Position numbers and translations under genes: made by a program | Part shown: in pieces, positions 34,496-45,909 of the stretch | Layout: each line of letters opens with the position of its first letter | How positions within the stretch are numbered: the stretch's first letter is position 1 | Assembly (NCBI RefSeq): GCF_003052265.1 | Contig: NZ_QANS01000003.1 | Span: 496,001 to 560,000 of the forward strand | Length of the DNA stretch: 64,000 nucleotides | Source: Stenotrophobium rhamnosiphilum | GTDB lineage: Bacteria; Pseudomonadota; Gammaproteobacteria; Nevskiales; Nevskiaceae | Reading direction: 5' to 3' | Notes under the pieces: generated by a model | Database searches by the model: none | What the model saw: only the letters and a program-made list of their open reading frames with translations | What the model was told of the DNA's origin: nothing

Positions 34496-34966
34496 ATGGA
34501 TATTAATCTGACCTTGATAGCGCAGGCGGTTGTTTTCGCCGCGTTCATCTGGTTCACCGCAAGGTTTGTTTGGCCGCCGTTGATGACGCTCGTAGAACAG
34601 CGTCAGAAGACGATTGCCGATGGCCTCGCTGCTGCTGAGCGCGGCATGAAGTCGCTGGAAGATGCATCGTCGCGTAGCGACGAAGCACTGAAGGCTGCTC
34701 GTGCTCAGGCTCAGGACATTCTCGCTGCTGCTAACAAGCAGGCCACGCAGATTGTTGAGCAGGCAAAGACCACGGCAAAAGGCGAGGGCGATCGCATCGT
34801 CTCCGCTGCACGCGAAGAAACCACGCGTGAAGTGAACTCGGTCAAGGAACAGCTGCGCAAGCAGGTTGGCGAACTGGCTGTTGCTGGTGCGTCCAAAATC
34901 CTTAAGCGCGAAATTGATGCGAAGGCTCACGCCGACGTCCTCAACGACCTCGCAGCTCGCGTCTAA
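34496..34966 (+). CDS. atpF: ATP synthase Fo subunit b
   Basis: Peripheral-stalk subunit of 156 aa, the usual length. One N-terminal transmembrane helix ([24 protein letters not shown]) is followed by a long Ala/Glu/Lys-rich helix that dimerises and contacts delta. It is followed after five bases by atpH. Confidence 0.95.
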   Translation: MDINLTLIAQAVVFAAFIWFTARFVWPPLMTLVEQRQKTIADGLAAAERGMKSLEDASSRSDEALKAARAQAQDILAAANKQATQIVEQAKTTAKGEGDRIVSAAREETTREVNSVKEQLRKQVGELAVAGASKILKREIDAKAHADVLNDLAARV

Positions 34967-34971
34967 GCGCC

Positions 34972-35508
34972 ATGGCCGATCTCAGCACTCTTGCACGTCC
35001 TTACGCCAAAGCGGTTTTTGAGCTGGCGCGTGATGGCAAATCGCTGAAAGAGTGGTCTGCACAACTTGCAGCCATCTCCGAAGCGGTTGCGAATCCGCAG
35101 CTCTCGCAGCTGATCGGTCACCCAGCATTGTCGCGCGCAGAATTGGCCGACGTGTTGGGCAAGGCGCTCAGCAAGGATCTCAACGCTGAAGGCCAGTCGC
35201 TGATCAAGCTGCTGACCGATAACGGCCGTTTGAAGACTGCTGCTGCGATTGCCGAACAGTTTGAAGCGTTGCGCGCTGAAGCCGAAGCCCGCGTCGAAGT
35301 GGAAGTGACCACTGCGACCAAGGTTGAAAAAGCTCAGCAAGACGCACTCGCTTCAGCGATTCGCAAACGCCTTGATCGTGACGTTGCCATTGCTTGGAAC
35401 ACCGATGAGTCCTTAGTAGCAGGTGCGGTGATCCGCGCTGGCGACATGGTCATCGACGGTTCCGTTCGCGGCGAGTTGGAAAGACTGCAAACCGCGCTCA
35501 CGCGCTAA
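34972..35508 (+). CDS. atpH: ATP synthase F1 subunit delta
   Basis: Stator subunit of 178 aa joining the b-dimer to the alpha subunits. The N-terminal helical bundle starts LARPYAKAVFELA, and the C-terminal GAVIRAGDMVIDGSVRGELERL signature is intact. Confidence 0.95.
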   Translation: MADLSTLARPYAKAVFELARDGKSLKEWSAQLAAISEAVANPQLSQLIGHPALSRAELADVLGKALSKDLNAEGQSLIKLLTDNGRLKTAAAIAEQFEALRAEAEARVEVEVTTATKVEKAQQDALASAIRKRLDRDVAIAWNTDESLVAGAVIRAGDMVIDGSVRGELERLQTALTR

Positions 35509-35538
35509 GCAGAAAAGAACATTCAGGAATAGCTTCCC

Positions 35539-37077
<1,539 letters not shown>

Positions 37078-37095
37078 TTTCTTAAGAGATAGACA

Positions 37096-37956
37096 GTGGC
37101 CGGCGCTAAAGAAATACGTACCAAGATCAAGAGCGTAAAAAATACGCAGAAGATCACGCGCGCGATGGAAAAAGTCGCCATGTCGAAGATGCGTCGTGCG
37201 CAAGAGCGTATGTCGCTTGCCCGCCCGTACGCCGAGAAAATTCGTCGCACGCTGGGACATCTGTCGCAGGCAAACCTCGAGTACAAGCACCCGTTCACGG
37301 TTGGTCGTGAAGTGAAGAAGGTTGCTTATCTCGTGGTCTCGTCAGATCGCGGTCTTTGCGGTGGTCTCAACGTCAACACCTTCCGCGCCGTCACTCGTGA
37401 TGTGCGCGAATGGAAGGCCAAGGGCGTTGAAGCTGAATTCGCACTGATCGGCAACAAGGCTCAGGCATTCTTCAAGCGCATGGGCGGCAAGGTTCTGGGC
37501 ACCGTGGGTAACCTCGGTGACAAGCCAACGATCGAACAGCTGCTCGGCACCATCAAGGTGTTGTCGGACGCTTATCGCAATGGCGAAGTGGATCGCGTGT
37601 ATCTCGTGTCCTCGAAGTTCGTGAACACGATGACGCAGCAGTCGACGATTCAGCAGTTGCTCCCTGTTGAGCCAGTCAAGACCGATGGTCTGCTGAGCCA
37701 CTGGGATTACCTGTATGAGCCAGACAGCGTTGAGCTGATGGACACCGTGTTGCAGCGCTATATCGAATCGCAGGTCTACCAAGGCCTGATCGAGAACGTG
37801 GCATGCGAACAATCTGCACGTATGGTCGCGATGAAAGCCGCTACCGACAACGCAGGCAAAATTATTAATGGGCTGCAGCTCGTCTATAACAAGGCGCGTC
37901 AGGCCAACATCACCAAGGAACTGTCCGAAATTGTCGGCGGCGCCGCGGCTGTTTAA
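37096..37956 (+). CDS. atpG: ATP synthase F1 subunit gamma
   Basis: Central rotor shaft, 286 aa. The N-terminal helix ([27 protein letters not shown]) and the C-terminal helix with [17 protein letters not shown] are diagnostic. Translation begins at a GTG preceded by AAGAGATAG, 18 bases after atpA. Confidence 0.96.
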   Translation: MAGAKEIRTKIKSVKNTQKITRAMEKVAMSKMRRAQERMSLARPYAEKIRRTLGHLSQANLEYKHPFTVGREVKKVAYLVVSSDRGLCGGLNVNTFRAVTRDVREWKAKGVEAEFALIGNKAQAFFKRMGGKVLGTVGNLGDKPTIEQLLGTIKVLSDAYRNGEVDRVYLVSSKFVNTMTQQSTIQQLLPVEPVKTDGLLSHWDYLYEPDSVELMDTVLQRYIESQVYQGLIENVACEQSARMVAMKAATDNAGKIINGLQLVYNKARQANITKELSEIVGGAAAV

Positions 37957-37994
37957 ATAAATTTTTATGTACGGGGCCGTTAGGTCTCGTTTGA

Positions 37995-39410
<1,416 letters not shown>

Positions 39411-39416
39411 TCGATC

Positions 39417-39836
39417 ATGTCTGCCATCCACGTCGACATCGTCAGCGCCGAAGGGCACATCCATTCGGGCGAAGCGACCATGATTTTCGCTCCCGCCAAA
39501 ATGGGTGAGCTGGGCATTGCGCCGCGTCACGCGCCGCTGCTGACCAGCCTCAAGCCCGGTACGCTGCGTGTGCAGCAAGCCGACGGCACCGAGCTCGCAT
39601 TCTTCGTTGGCGGCGGCATTCTCGAAGTGCAACCGCACCTCGTGACCGTGCTGGCTGACACCGCGCTGCGCGCTAAAGATGCTGACGAAAATGCAGCATT
39701 GAAAGCCAAGCAGACTGCCGAAGAGAAACTCGGCAAAGCGGCAGGTCCTTTGGATCTGGCCAAGGCACAGAACGAGCTGGTTGAAGCTGCTGCCCGTCTC
39801 GAGTTCGTACAGAAGATCAACAAGATCACTCGCTAA
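39417..39836 (+). CDS. atpC: ATP synthase F1 subunit epsilon
   Basis: 139-aa rotor subunit, also an intrinsic ATPase inhibitor in bacteria. The N-terminal beta-sandwich (VDIVSAEGHIHSGEATMI, LGIAPRHAPLLTSLKPG, FFVGGGILEVQPH) and the two C-terminal helices are complete. It begins six bases after atpD and ends the operon. Confidence 0.95.
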   Translation: MSAIHVDIVSAEGHIHSGEATMIFAPAKMGELGIAPRHAPLLTSLKPGTLRVQQADGTELAFFVGGGILEVQPHLVTVLADTALRAKDADENAALKAKQTAEEKLGKAAGPLDLAKAQNELVEAAARLEFVQKINKITR

Positions 39837-39873
39837 GCTGCGCATCAGCGCAGCGTTGTGAGACGCGTATTAG

Positions 39874-39912
39874 AATCCCGCTCATGCTCAGCATTAGCGG
39901 GATTTCTTGTTT
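39874..39912 (+). terminator. Rho-independent terminator of the atp operon
   Basis: Long hairpin: AATCCCGCT pairs with AGCGGGATT (39896-39904), and the enclosed ATGCT/AGCAT extends the stem. TTTCTTGTTT follows. It lies 37 bases after atpC. Confidence 0.75.
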
Positions 39913-39917
39913 AGGAC

Positions 39918-39988
39918 GTCATTCCGAATGTAGTGAGGAATCTCGCTTTGAGTCTTACAGCAAGATCCCTCGCGATGCTCGGGATGAC
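39918..39988. repeat. 71-bp palindromic repeat, copy 2
   Basis: Same length and end sequences (GTCAT...ATGAC) as the palindrome at 6781-6851, with the loop region TTTGAG...TACAGCAAGATCCCTC shared. The left half has drifted (TCCGAATGTAGTGAGGAATC), so pairing is imperfect. Confidence 0.78.
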
Positions 39989-40020
39989 ATTAAATAATTT
40001 ACGCGAAATTTGGTAACCCA

Positions 40021-41448
40021 ATGGCCAAGAAAGCAACAGCGAAAAAAGTGACGACTGCTAAAACTGTCACCGCAGTGATTCATACTGTCATCCTCGCTGC
40101 CGGCAAAGGCACGCGCATGAAAAGCGCTGTGCCTAAAGTACTGCACCCGATTGGCGGCAAGCCCATGCTCGGCCACGTGCTTGATGCCGTTGCTAACATC
40201 GGGGCAGAAGCCTCACACGTCGTGCACGGACACGGTGCGGAACAAGTGCGTGAATGGCATGCGAGCGATCGCGCCAAAGAAAAATCCGTGCAATGGGTCT
40301 TGCAGAAAGACCAACTCGGCACTGGCCACGCTGTGCTGCAAGCCATGCCAAAGATTCCTGACGATGCACTAGTGCTGGTGCTCTACGGTGATGTGCCATT
40401 GATCTCTGTATCGACGCTGCAGAATCTGATTGCCGCCGCGGACAAAGGCCTCGCAGTTCTCACAGTCGAACTCGATGAGCCAACTGGCTACGGCCGCATC
40501 GTTCGTAACAAAGCAGGTGCAGTTACCGGCATCGTTGAAGAGAACGACGCCAATGCGCGGCAGAAGAAAATCACAGAAGTGAACACGGGCCTGCTCGCCG
40601 TGTCGGCCAAGCGTCTGAAAGCCTGGCTCGCGAAAGTGAAGAACAACAATGCTAAGGGCGAGTACTACCTGACCGATATCGTCGGCCTCGCTGTAAAAGA
40701 TCGCACTCGCGTCACAGCAGTTTCTGCCGCAAGCCCGGATGAAGTTGAAGGCGTAAACGATCGCGTGCAACTTGCACGCATGGAGCGCGTCTACCAACGT
40801 ACGCAAGCCGAACGGCTGATGCGCGAAGGCGTGCACATGGCCGATCCATCACGCTTCGATCTGCGCGGCATCTTGCTGCCGGGCAAAGACGTGAAGATTG
40901 ATGTCGGCGTGATTATTGAAGGCGTTGTCGAGCTTGGTGACAACGTCAGCATCGGCCCTTACTGCGTGCTGAAAAACGTCAAGCTCGGTGCTGGTAGCGT
41001 GGTTGAAGCGCACAGCCTTCTTGATGGCGTGAAAGGCGCACGTGATCTGCACATTGGTCCCTTTGCGCGTCTGCGTCCAGGCACGGAATTGGCGGATGGC
41101 GTGAAGGTCGGCAACTTTGTTGAGACCAAGAAGAGCAAGGTTGGCAAGGGCAGCAAGATCAACCATCTCAGCTATGTCGGCGATGCCGTGCTGGGCGAAG
41201 ACGTCAATGTTGGCGCAGGCACCATCACCTGCAACTACGACGGCGTGAATAAGCACCAGACCACAATCGGCGATAACGCCTTCATTGGCTCGAACAGCTC
41301 TCTGGTTGCACCGGTGGTGATTGGCAAGGGTGCCACCATTGGCGCAGGCTCCGTCATCGGCAAAGATGCGCCAGATGATGCGCTGACTGTCGCGCGAGCC
41401 AAGCAAGTGACCTTGCCGGGCTGGAAACGCCCGACGAAGAAGACCTGA
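40021..41448 (+). CDS. glmU: Bifunctional UDP-N-acetylglucosamine pyrophosphorylase / glucosamine-1-P acetyltransferase
   Basis: Makes UDP-GlcNAc for peptidoglycan and lipopolysaccharide. The 475 aa contain the uridyltransferase motif LAAGKGTRMKS and PKVLHPIGGKPMLGH, then a left-handed beta-helix acetyltransferase domain (from about residue 270: GAGTITCNYDGVNKHQT, FIGSNSSLVAPV). The N-terminus carries about 19 extra Lys/Thr-rich residues before VILAAG compared with E. coli GlmU. A GTG at 40075 would give the standard start but has no ribosome site. It is followed by glmS, so hexosamine synthesis is clustered. Confidence 0.95.
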   Translation: MAKKATAKKVTTAKTVTAVIHTVILAAGKGTRMKSAVPKVLHPIGGKPMLGHVLDAVANIGAEASHVVHGHGAEQVREWHASDRAKEKSVQWVLQKDQLGTGHAVLQAMPKIPDDALVLVLYGDVPLISVSTLQNLIAAADKGLAVLTVELDEPTGYGRIVRNKAGAVTGIVEENDANARQKKITEVNTGLLAVSAKRLKAWLAKVKNNNAKGEYYLTDIVGLAVKDRTRVTAVSAASPDEVEGVNDRVQLARMERVYQRTQAERLMREGVHMADPSRFDLRGILLPGKDVKIDVGVIIEGVVELGDNVSIGPYCVLKNVKLGAGSVVEAHSLLDGVKGARDLHIGPFARLRPGTELADGVKVGNFVETKKSKVGKGSKINHLSYVGDAVLGEDVNVGAGTITCNYDGVNKHQTTIGDNAFIGSNSSLVAPVVIGKGATIGAGSVIGKDAPDDALTVARAKQVTLPGWKRPTKKT

Positions 41449-41461
41449 ACGGGATAAAATT

Positions 41462-41514
41462 ATGTACAGGATGTACGGTATGTGGACGGGCGCATGGATG
41501 CGCAGGAGTCCACA
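41462..41514 (+). repeat. Terminator-linked two-hairpin element, copy 5
   Basis: ATG, hairpin GTACA-GGA-TGTAC (41464-41476), GGTA, stem TGTGGAC (41481-41487) pairing with GTCCACA (41508-41514). The stem encloses GG, the inner hairpin GCGCATGGATGCGC and AGGA. Unlike the others it follows glmU without a recognisable terminator stem, only GGGATAAAATT. Confidence 0.75.
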
Positions 41515-41526
41515 AGCATAATTTCC

Positions 41527-41587
41527 GTAGGAGCGCCTCTTAGGCGCGATCGCTCAAGCGCCCATCGCGCCTAAGAGGCGCTCCTAC
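41527..41587. repeat. REP-like 61-bp palindrome, copy 2
   Basis: Nearly perfect inverted repeat beginning GTAGGAGCGCCTCTTAGGCG, matching copy 1 (18723-18783) apart from a few bases. It sits between glmU and glmS, 30 bases before the glmS start, so a hairpin in the transcript could affect glmS expression. Confidence 0.8.
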
Positions 41588-41617
41588 AAAAAAAGTAATA
41601 ATTTTGAGGTCAGCACC

Positions 41618-43456
41618 ATGTGCGGAATTGTTGGCGCCGTCGCGCAACGCAATGTCACCCCGATTCTGGTCGAGGGTTTGCGACGTTTGGAATATCGCGG
41701 CTATGACTCTGCAGGCGTTGCTGTCGTGGATGCCGGGAAGAAACTGCATCTCACGCGCGCAGTTGGCAAAGTTTCACAACTCGCCGAAGCACTTGCTGCA
41801 CAACCGCCACAACCAGGCAGCGGCCGTATTGGCATCGCACACACACGCTGGGCCACGCATGGTGTTCCCGCTGAGCGCAATTCACATCCGCATGTGTCAC
41901 GTGATGTCGCGGTGGTACACAACGGCATCATCGAGAATCACGAAGAGCTGCGTGCTGAGTTGACCGCCGCAGGTTTCAAGTTCAATTCTGAAACCGACAC
42001 TGAAGTTGCTGCGCATCTGATTCAACATCTGATTGATCAAGGTCAGGATCTGCGCACTGCAGTGCAGAACGCGATCCGCCGTTTTCACGGTGCTTATGCG
42101 CTTGCCGTGATTTCAGCGACTGAACCGAATCACTTGCTGCTTGCACGCAAAGGCAGTCCTTTGTGCATTGGTCTGGGCATTGGCGAAACCTTTGCTGCCA
42201 GCGACGCAACCGCATTGCTGCCGGTGACCAATCGCTTTGTGTATTTGGACGAAGGCGATCTCGCCGAGATTCGCACCGACGGCTACGAAATTTTCGATGC
42301 CGATGGCAAAACGGCTCAGCGCGAAGTGCGCATCTCTTCGCAGAGCGCAGACGCCGCAGATCGCGGCCCTTACCGTCACTACATGCTCAAGGAAATTTTT
42401 GAGCAGCCGCTGGCTTTGGCGAACACGCTTGAAGGCCGCATCAGCGAAGGCCACGTGTTGGAATCATTCCTCGGCCCTAAGGCTGGCGAACTGCTAGCCA
42501 AAGTTGAGCGAGTGCAGATTGCCGCTTGCGGCACTTCCGCACATGCGGGCATGGTTGCGCGGTACTGGATTGAAGAGATTGCACGCGTGCCTTGCGCAGT
42601 CGATCTTGCCAGCGAATTCCGCTATCGCGATCCGGTGATTGAAGCCGGTACGCTATTCATCACCATCTCGCAGTCGGGTGAAACCGCCGACACGCTGGAA
42701 GCGCTGCGTCACGCCAAGACCAAGAAAATTGCGGCCTCAATCGTGATCTGCAATGCGCCGGAGTCTTCATTGGTGCGCGAGTCCGATATCGCATTGATGA
42801 CGCACGCTGGCCCCGAGCGCAGCGTTGCATCGACCAAGGCTTTCACCACGCAGCTGATGGCGCTTGCACTGGTAACTCTGCTGCTCGCGCGCCGTCGTGG
42901 TCTGACGGCTGAGAAGGAAAAGCACTACGTCAAATCGTTGCTTTCGGCTTCGGCCAAGGTAGAGCAGGTGCTCAAGCAGGATGATGTGCTCAAGAAGCTG
43001 GCTGAACGCTTGATCCATAAGCAACACGCACTGTTCCTCGGTCGCGGCACGATGTTCCCGGTCGCACTCGAAGGCGCGCTGAAGCTCAAAGAAATTTCAT
43101 ACATCCACGCCGAGGCCTACGCTGCTGGCGAACTCAAGCACGGCCCGCTCGCATTGGTTGACGAACACATGCCGGTCATTGCGGTGGCTCCTCGCGATGA
43201 GTTGCTCGAAAAAGTGAAATCGAATCTGCAAGAAGTCCGCGCACGTGGTGGCGAACTCATTGTGTTCGCAGATCAAGATGCTGGCTTCCAGAACGGCCCC
43301 GGCGTCACGGTAATCGGTATGCCGCACGCTGACGAGTTGATTGATCCGATGATCTACACCATTCCGCTTCAGCTTCTCGCGTATCACGTCGCGGTGCTCA
43401 AAGGTACCGACGTTGACCAGCCACGTAATTTGGCCAAGTCGGTGACTGTGGAATAG
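41618..43456 (+). CDS. glmS: Glutamine--fructose-6-phosphate aminotransferase (isomerizing)
   Basis: First committed enzyme of amino-sugar synthesis, 612 aa. The N-terminal glutaminase begins MCGIVGAV with the nucleophile Cys right after Met. The isomerase half has two SIS domains, with ITISQSGETADTLEAL and the C-terminal NLAKSVTVE. The ribosome site TGAGGT precedes the ATG. No glmS ribozyme, which is confined to other phyla, is expected or seen. Confidence 0.97.
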   Translation: MCGIVGAVAQRNVTPILVEGLRRLEYRGYDSAGVAVVDAGKKLHLTRAVGKVSQLAEALAAQPPQPGSGRIGIAHTRWATHGVPAERNSHPHVSRDVAVVHNGIIENHEELRAELTAAGFKFNSETDTEVAAHLIQHLIDQGQDLRTAVQNAIRRFHGAYALAVISATEPNHLLLARKGSPLCIGLGIGETFAASDATALLPVTNRFVYLDEGDLAEIRTDGYEIFDADGKTAQREVRISSQSADAADRGPYRHYMLKEIFEQPLALANTLEGRISEGHVLESFLGPKAGELLAKVERVQIAACGTSAHAGMVARYWIEEIARVPCAVDLASEFRYRDPVIEAGTLFITISQSGETADTLEALRHAKTKKIAASIVICNAPESSLVRESDIALMTHAGPERSVASTKAFTTQLMALALVTLLLARRRGLTAEKEKHYVKSLLSASAKVEQVLKQDDVLKKLAERLIHKQHALFLGRGTMFPVALEGALKLKEISYIHAEAYAAGELKHGPLALVDEHMPVIAVAPRDELLEKVKSNLQEVRARGGELIVFADQDAGFQNGPGVTVIGMPHADELIDPMIYTIPLQLLAYHVAVLKGTDVDQPRNLAKSVTVE

Positions 43457-43546
43457 CTCAACTACTTTCTAAATGCGAAAGTATTGAAGCTTGTGGCACT
43501 AGATCGTTGTACCTGTACAAACATTGCTTGTCGAAAAGGAATTCGA

Positions 43547-44785
43547 ATGAACGCCATGAAACTCTGCGCAAGCTTTTTGCTGGTACTTCTTGTTTCTGCT
43601 TGTGCGACGTTTGCGCAACCAGTAGTTGTTCGCCAAGGTGTTTCTGAATTGGAGGTCTCTCGATCCAAATTATTGGATGAGACAAACAGCACTCTTCAGT
43701 ATGTGAACTCCAACAAAGATGCTTTGTATTTTCAGACTGACGATGGCACCGGATCGGATGCCTTCGCTTCATTTGGCGCGATAGTGGCCGCAGAAAATAT
43801 GGTCGCGATCGATGCAGTGACGCAGGCAGATGCGGCTCAATTGATGGACAAAGTTCCGGTTGATCCCGCCAAGGCTTTTACGAAGGCGGCGACAGGATCT
43901 TCCATTCGATTGGCCGCTGGCTCAGCAGTTAAGGTTTCCCCATATTTGTACATTTCAAAAGCGGAGCCAGAAGTTCTTCTGCTTGCGGCGGCTTTGATTG
44001 TAGAGGGCTCAGGCCCGAGTGAAGGTCTGCAGAATAAGTACATGTATCAAATTGCTGGTCAGTACAGCCCCGCAGATTTAGCTTCATTGAATGATGCAGC
44101 GGCTGCGAAATTAAACAAACAAATTGAAGATGGATATTCTCAAATACTGAAGAGAATTGCCGCTGACGCCAAAGGCTCTGCCTCTCTTGAGAAAACGATC
44201 AATTTCAAATCTCCATTCCTCACCCCTCGCTTTGATTATGCGCTGACCGGAACGATCGTTGCCGATGATGCTGACGTCACATGGGTTCGCGTTGCTGGCG
44301 GCATGTTCGCGCTGCAAAAAGAATCCATCATCGCGACTGTGCAGGCATTGCCTGTCGTAGCGGCAGCGCCTGCTGCAGAAGCGTTACCTCCGCCAGCACC
44401 AGCAGCAGCTCCTGCTTCGGTAGAGCCGTCGCCGGAGACTGTGGAAGCAGTGCCTGAAATTCCTGCTGCAGTTCCTGCGGTACGGGCTGCTGTAACGCCC
44501 ACTCCAGCGCCGGCTCCAGCACGAGTTGCAGTAAAGCCCGCCGCTCCTGTTGTGGCAGTAGCACCACAAGCGACTCAAGCGAACGCGAAAGACGGTGCGT
44601 CATTGCGCGCCACGCCTGCACTGGCCAGTGCTGGTGGAAAGATTGTTGCAATCCTAGCCGCAGGCACGCCGGTGATCTTGAAACAAAAGATCAGCAATGG
44701 CTCAGGTGTTTGGTGGAATGTCAGCGCCGCAGCAAAGGGCGAAGGCTGGATCCGCGAGCTGGAGCTTGATCAGATCAAGCGCTGA
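43547..44785 (+). CDS. Lipoprotein with C-terminal bacterial SH3 domain
   Basis: 412-aa probable lipoprotein. The signal ends in the lipobox VSAC with lipidated C19. Residues about 25-270 form a globular part I do not recognise. Residues about 280-360 are an Ala/Pro-rich linker (many PAPA, AAP and VKPA runs), probably spanning the periplasm or wall. The last 60 residues match the SH3_3 type (DGASLRATPALASAGGKIVAIL, WWNVSA, EGWIRE), often found in wall-binding proteins. The start at 43547 follows AAAAGGA. It is separated by 90 bp from glmS. Function unknown. Confidence 0.75.
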   Translation: MNAMKLCASFLLVLLVSACATFAQPVVVRQGVSELEVSRSKLLDETNSTLQYVNSNKDALYFQTDDGTGSDAFASFGAIVAAENMVAIDAVTQADAAQLMDKVPVDPAKAFTKAATGSSIRLAAGSAVKVSPYLYISKAEPEVLLLAAALIVEGSGPSEGLQNKYMYQIAGQYSPADLASLNDAAAAKLNKQIEDGYSQILKRIAADAKGSASLEKTINFKSPFLTPRFDYALTGTIVADDADVTWVRVAGGMFALQKESIIATVQALPVVAAAPAAEALPPPAPAAAPASVEPSPETVEAVPEIPAAVPAVRAAVTPTPAPAPARVAVKPAAPVVAVAPQATQANAKDGASLRATPALASAGGKIVAILAAGTPVILKQKISNGSGVWWNVSAAAKGEGWIRELELDQIKR

Positions 44786-44892
44786 GCTTTTCAGAAAGTT
44801 AATGCTGGGCCTTAAGTGGCCCCTGCATGGACTGTGGCGAGCGTTTAGAATTCATTATCTGTTCCTCGCATTGTTAGAAGACCGCCCTACGC

Positions 44893-44961
44893 ATGAATCG
44901 CGCCTTGGCCTTAGCTATCCTCTTTGTACTGCGCCTTAGTGGGCGTGGAGTGAGGCTATGA
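44893..44961 (+). CDS. Possible 22-codon upstream ORF coupled to the AEC transporter gene
   Basis: ATG at 44893 opens a short frame (MNRALALAILFVLRLSG...) ending at a TGA that overlaps the transporter ATG (ATGA). It has no strong ribosome site, and the overlap could be chance. Confidence 0.25.
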   Translation: MNRALALAILFVLRLSGRGVRL

Positions 44962-45854
44962 GCGCTTTGGTTCTGCTGGTTGCTTGCTTGGCGTTGGGTG
45001 TTGGCGCCGCACGTTTTGCACGACCACCGATTGGTTTGGCGCAGGCACTCAACTGGTGGGTGATCAACCTCGCTTTGCCCGCCATGATTCTTGAGCTGAT
45101 TCCCACGCTCACTTTCAACTCACATCTGTGGTTGTTGGTGGTGTCGCAGTGGATTGTCTTCGGTGGCGCCTTCGTGCTGTTCCGCGTGCTCGGTCGCAGT
45201 CGTGGCTGGACTGATGGACGCATTGGCGCGCTGACGCTTGTGTGCGGTCTTGGCAACACCTCATTCCTTGGTTATCCAATGATTGCTGCATTACGCGGGC
45301 AAGAAGGCCTCGCGCTTGCGGTCGTAGCGGATCAGTTGGGATGCTTCATCATGCTCACACTCGGCGGCGTGTTGGTTGCCGTGGTTTATGGCGGCGCAAA
45401 AGCGCATCCGCGTGAAATTGCCAAACGCGTGTTGTTATTCCCCGCATTTCTCGCGCTGGTTGCAGGCGTGGTCATTGGCTTCCTCGGTGGTTGGCCGCCG
45501 ATTGCGAATGACATTCTGCATCGCATTGGCCAGACGCTCGTTCCACTAGCCCTGTTCTCTGTTGGTTTACGTCTGCGTTTGAAACTCACACGCGATCAGA
45601 TTGGTCCTGCGGCGATTGGCTTGTCGTGGAAATTACTGATCGCACCCTTGCTGATTTACGCCTTGGGTTTGGCAACCGGCGCGAGTGGTTTGGTGCTGAC
45701 GATCGCGGTGCTGCAGTCCGCGATGGCGCCGATGATATCTGCTGCAATTCTCGCGGATCAGTATCACCTTGAGCCGCCACTCGCCAACACAGTGCTCGGT
45801 TTCGGCATTCTGTTGTCACTGATTACGGTGCCGCTGGCGAGTCTGCTGCTGTAA
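44958..45854 (+). CDS. AEC family (auxin efflux carrier-like) transporter
   Basis: Inner-membrane carrier of 298 aa with about ten hydrophobic segments. The family features are the N-terminal NWWVINLALPAMIL and the second-half repeat with VLQSAMAPMISAAILADQY, plus GNTSFLGYPMI. Bacterial members export or import small carboxylates or amino acids; the substrate here is unknown. The ATG is preceded by GGAGTGAGG. Confidence 0.85.
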   Translation: MSALVLLVACLALGVGAARFARPPIGLAQALNWWVINLALPAMILELIPTLTFNSHLWLLVVSQWIVFGGAFVLFRVLGRSRGWTDGRIGALTLVCGLGNTSFLGYPMIAALRGQEGLALAVVADQLGCFIMLTLGGVLVAVVYGGAKAHPREIAKRVLLFPAFLALVAGVVIGFLGGWPPIANDILHRIGQTLVPLALFSVGLRLRLKLTRDQIGPAAIGLSWKLLIAPLLIYALGLATGASGLVLTIAVLQSAMAPMISAAILADQYHLEPPLANTVLGFGILLSLITVPLASLLL

Positions 45855-45909
45855 CTATTCGTGTAGCTGTTCCTCTGCACTGAGGGTTATGTTGGATAGG
45901 AGTGTCCGC

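Noticed and set aside
41618-41640. Possible glmS ribozyme or small-RNA site before glmS
   Set aside because: The short leader holds only a REP palindrome and a ribosome site; no ribozyme core sequence is visible.
41890-41915. GTGTCACGTGATG within glmS as a possible parS site
   Set aside because: It matches only the CACGTG centre of parS; the flanking bases do not fit TGTTTCACGTGAAACA.
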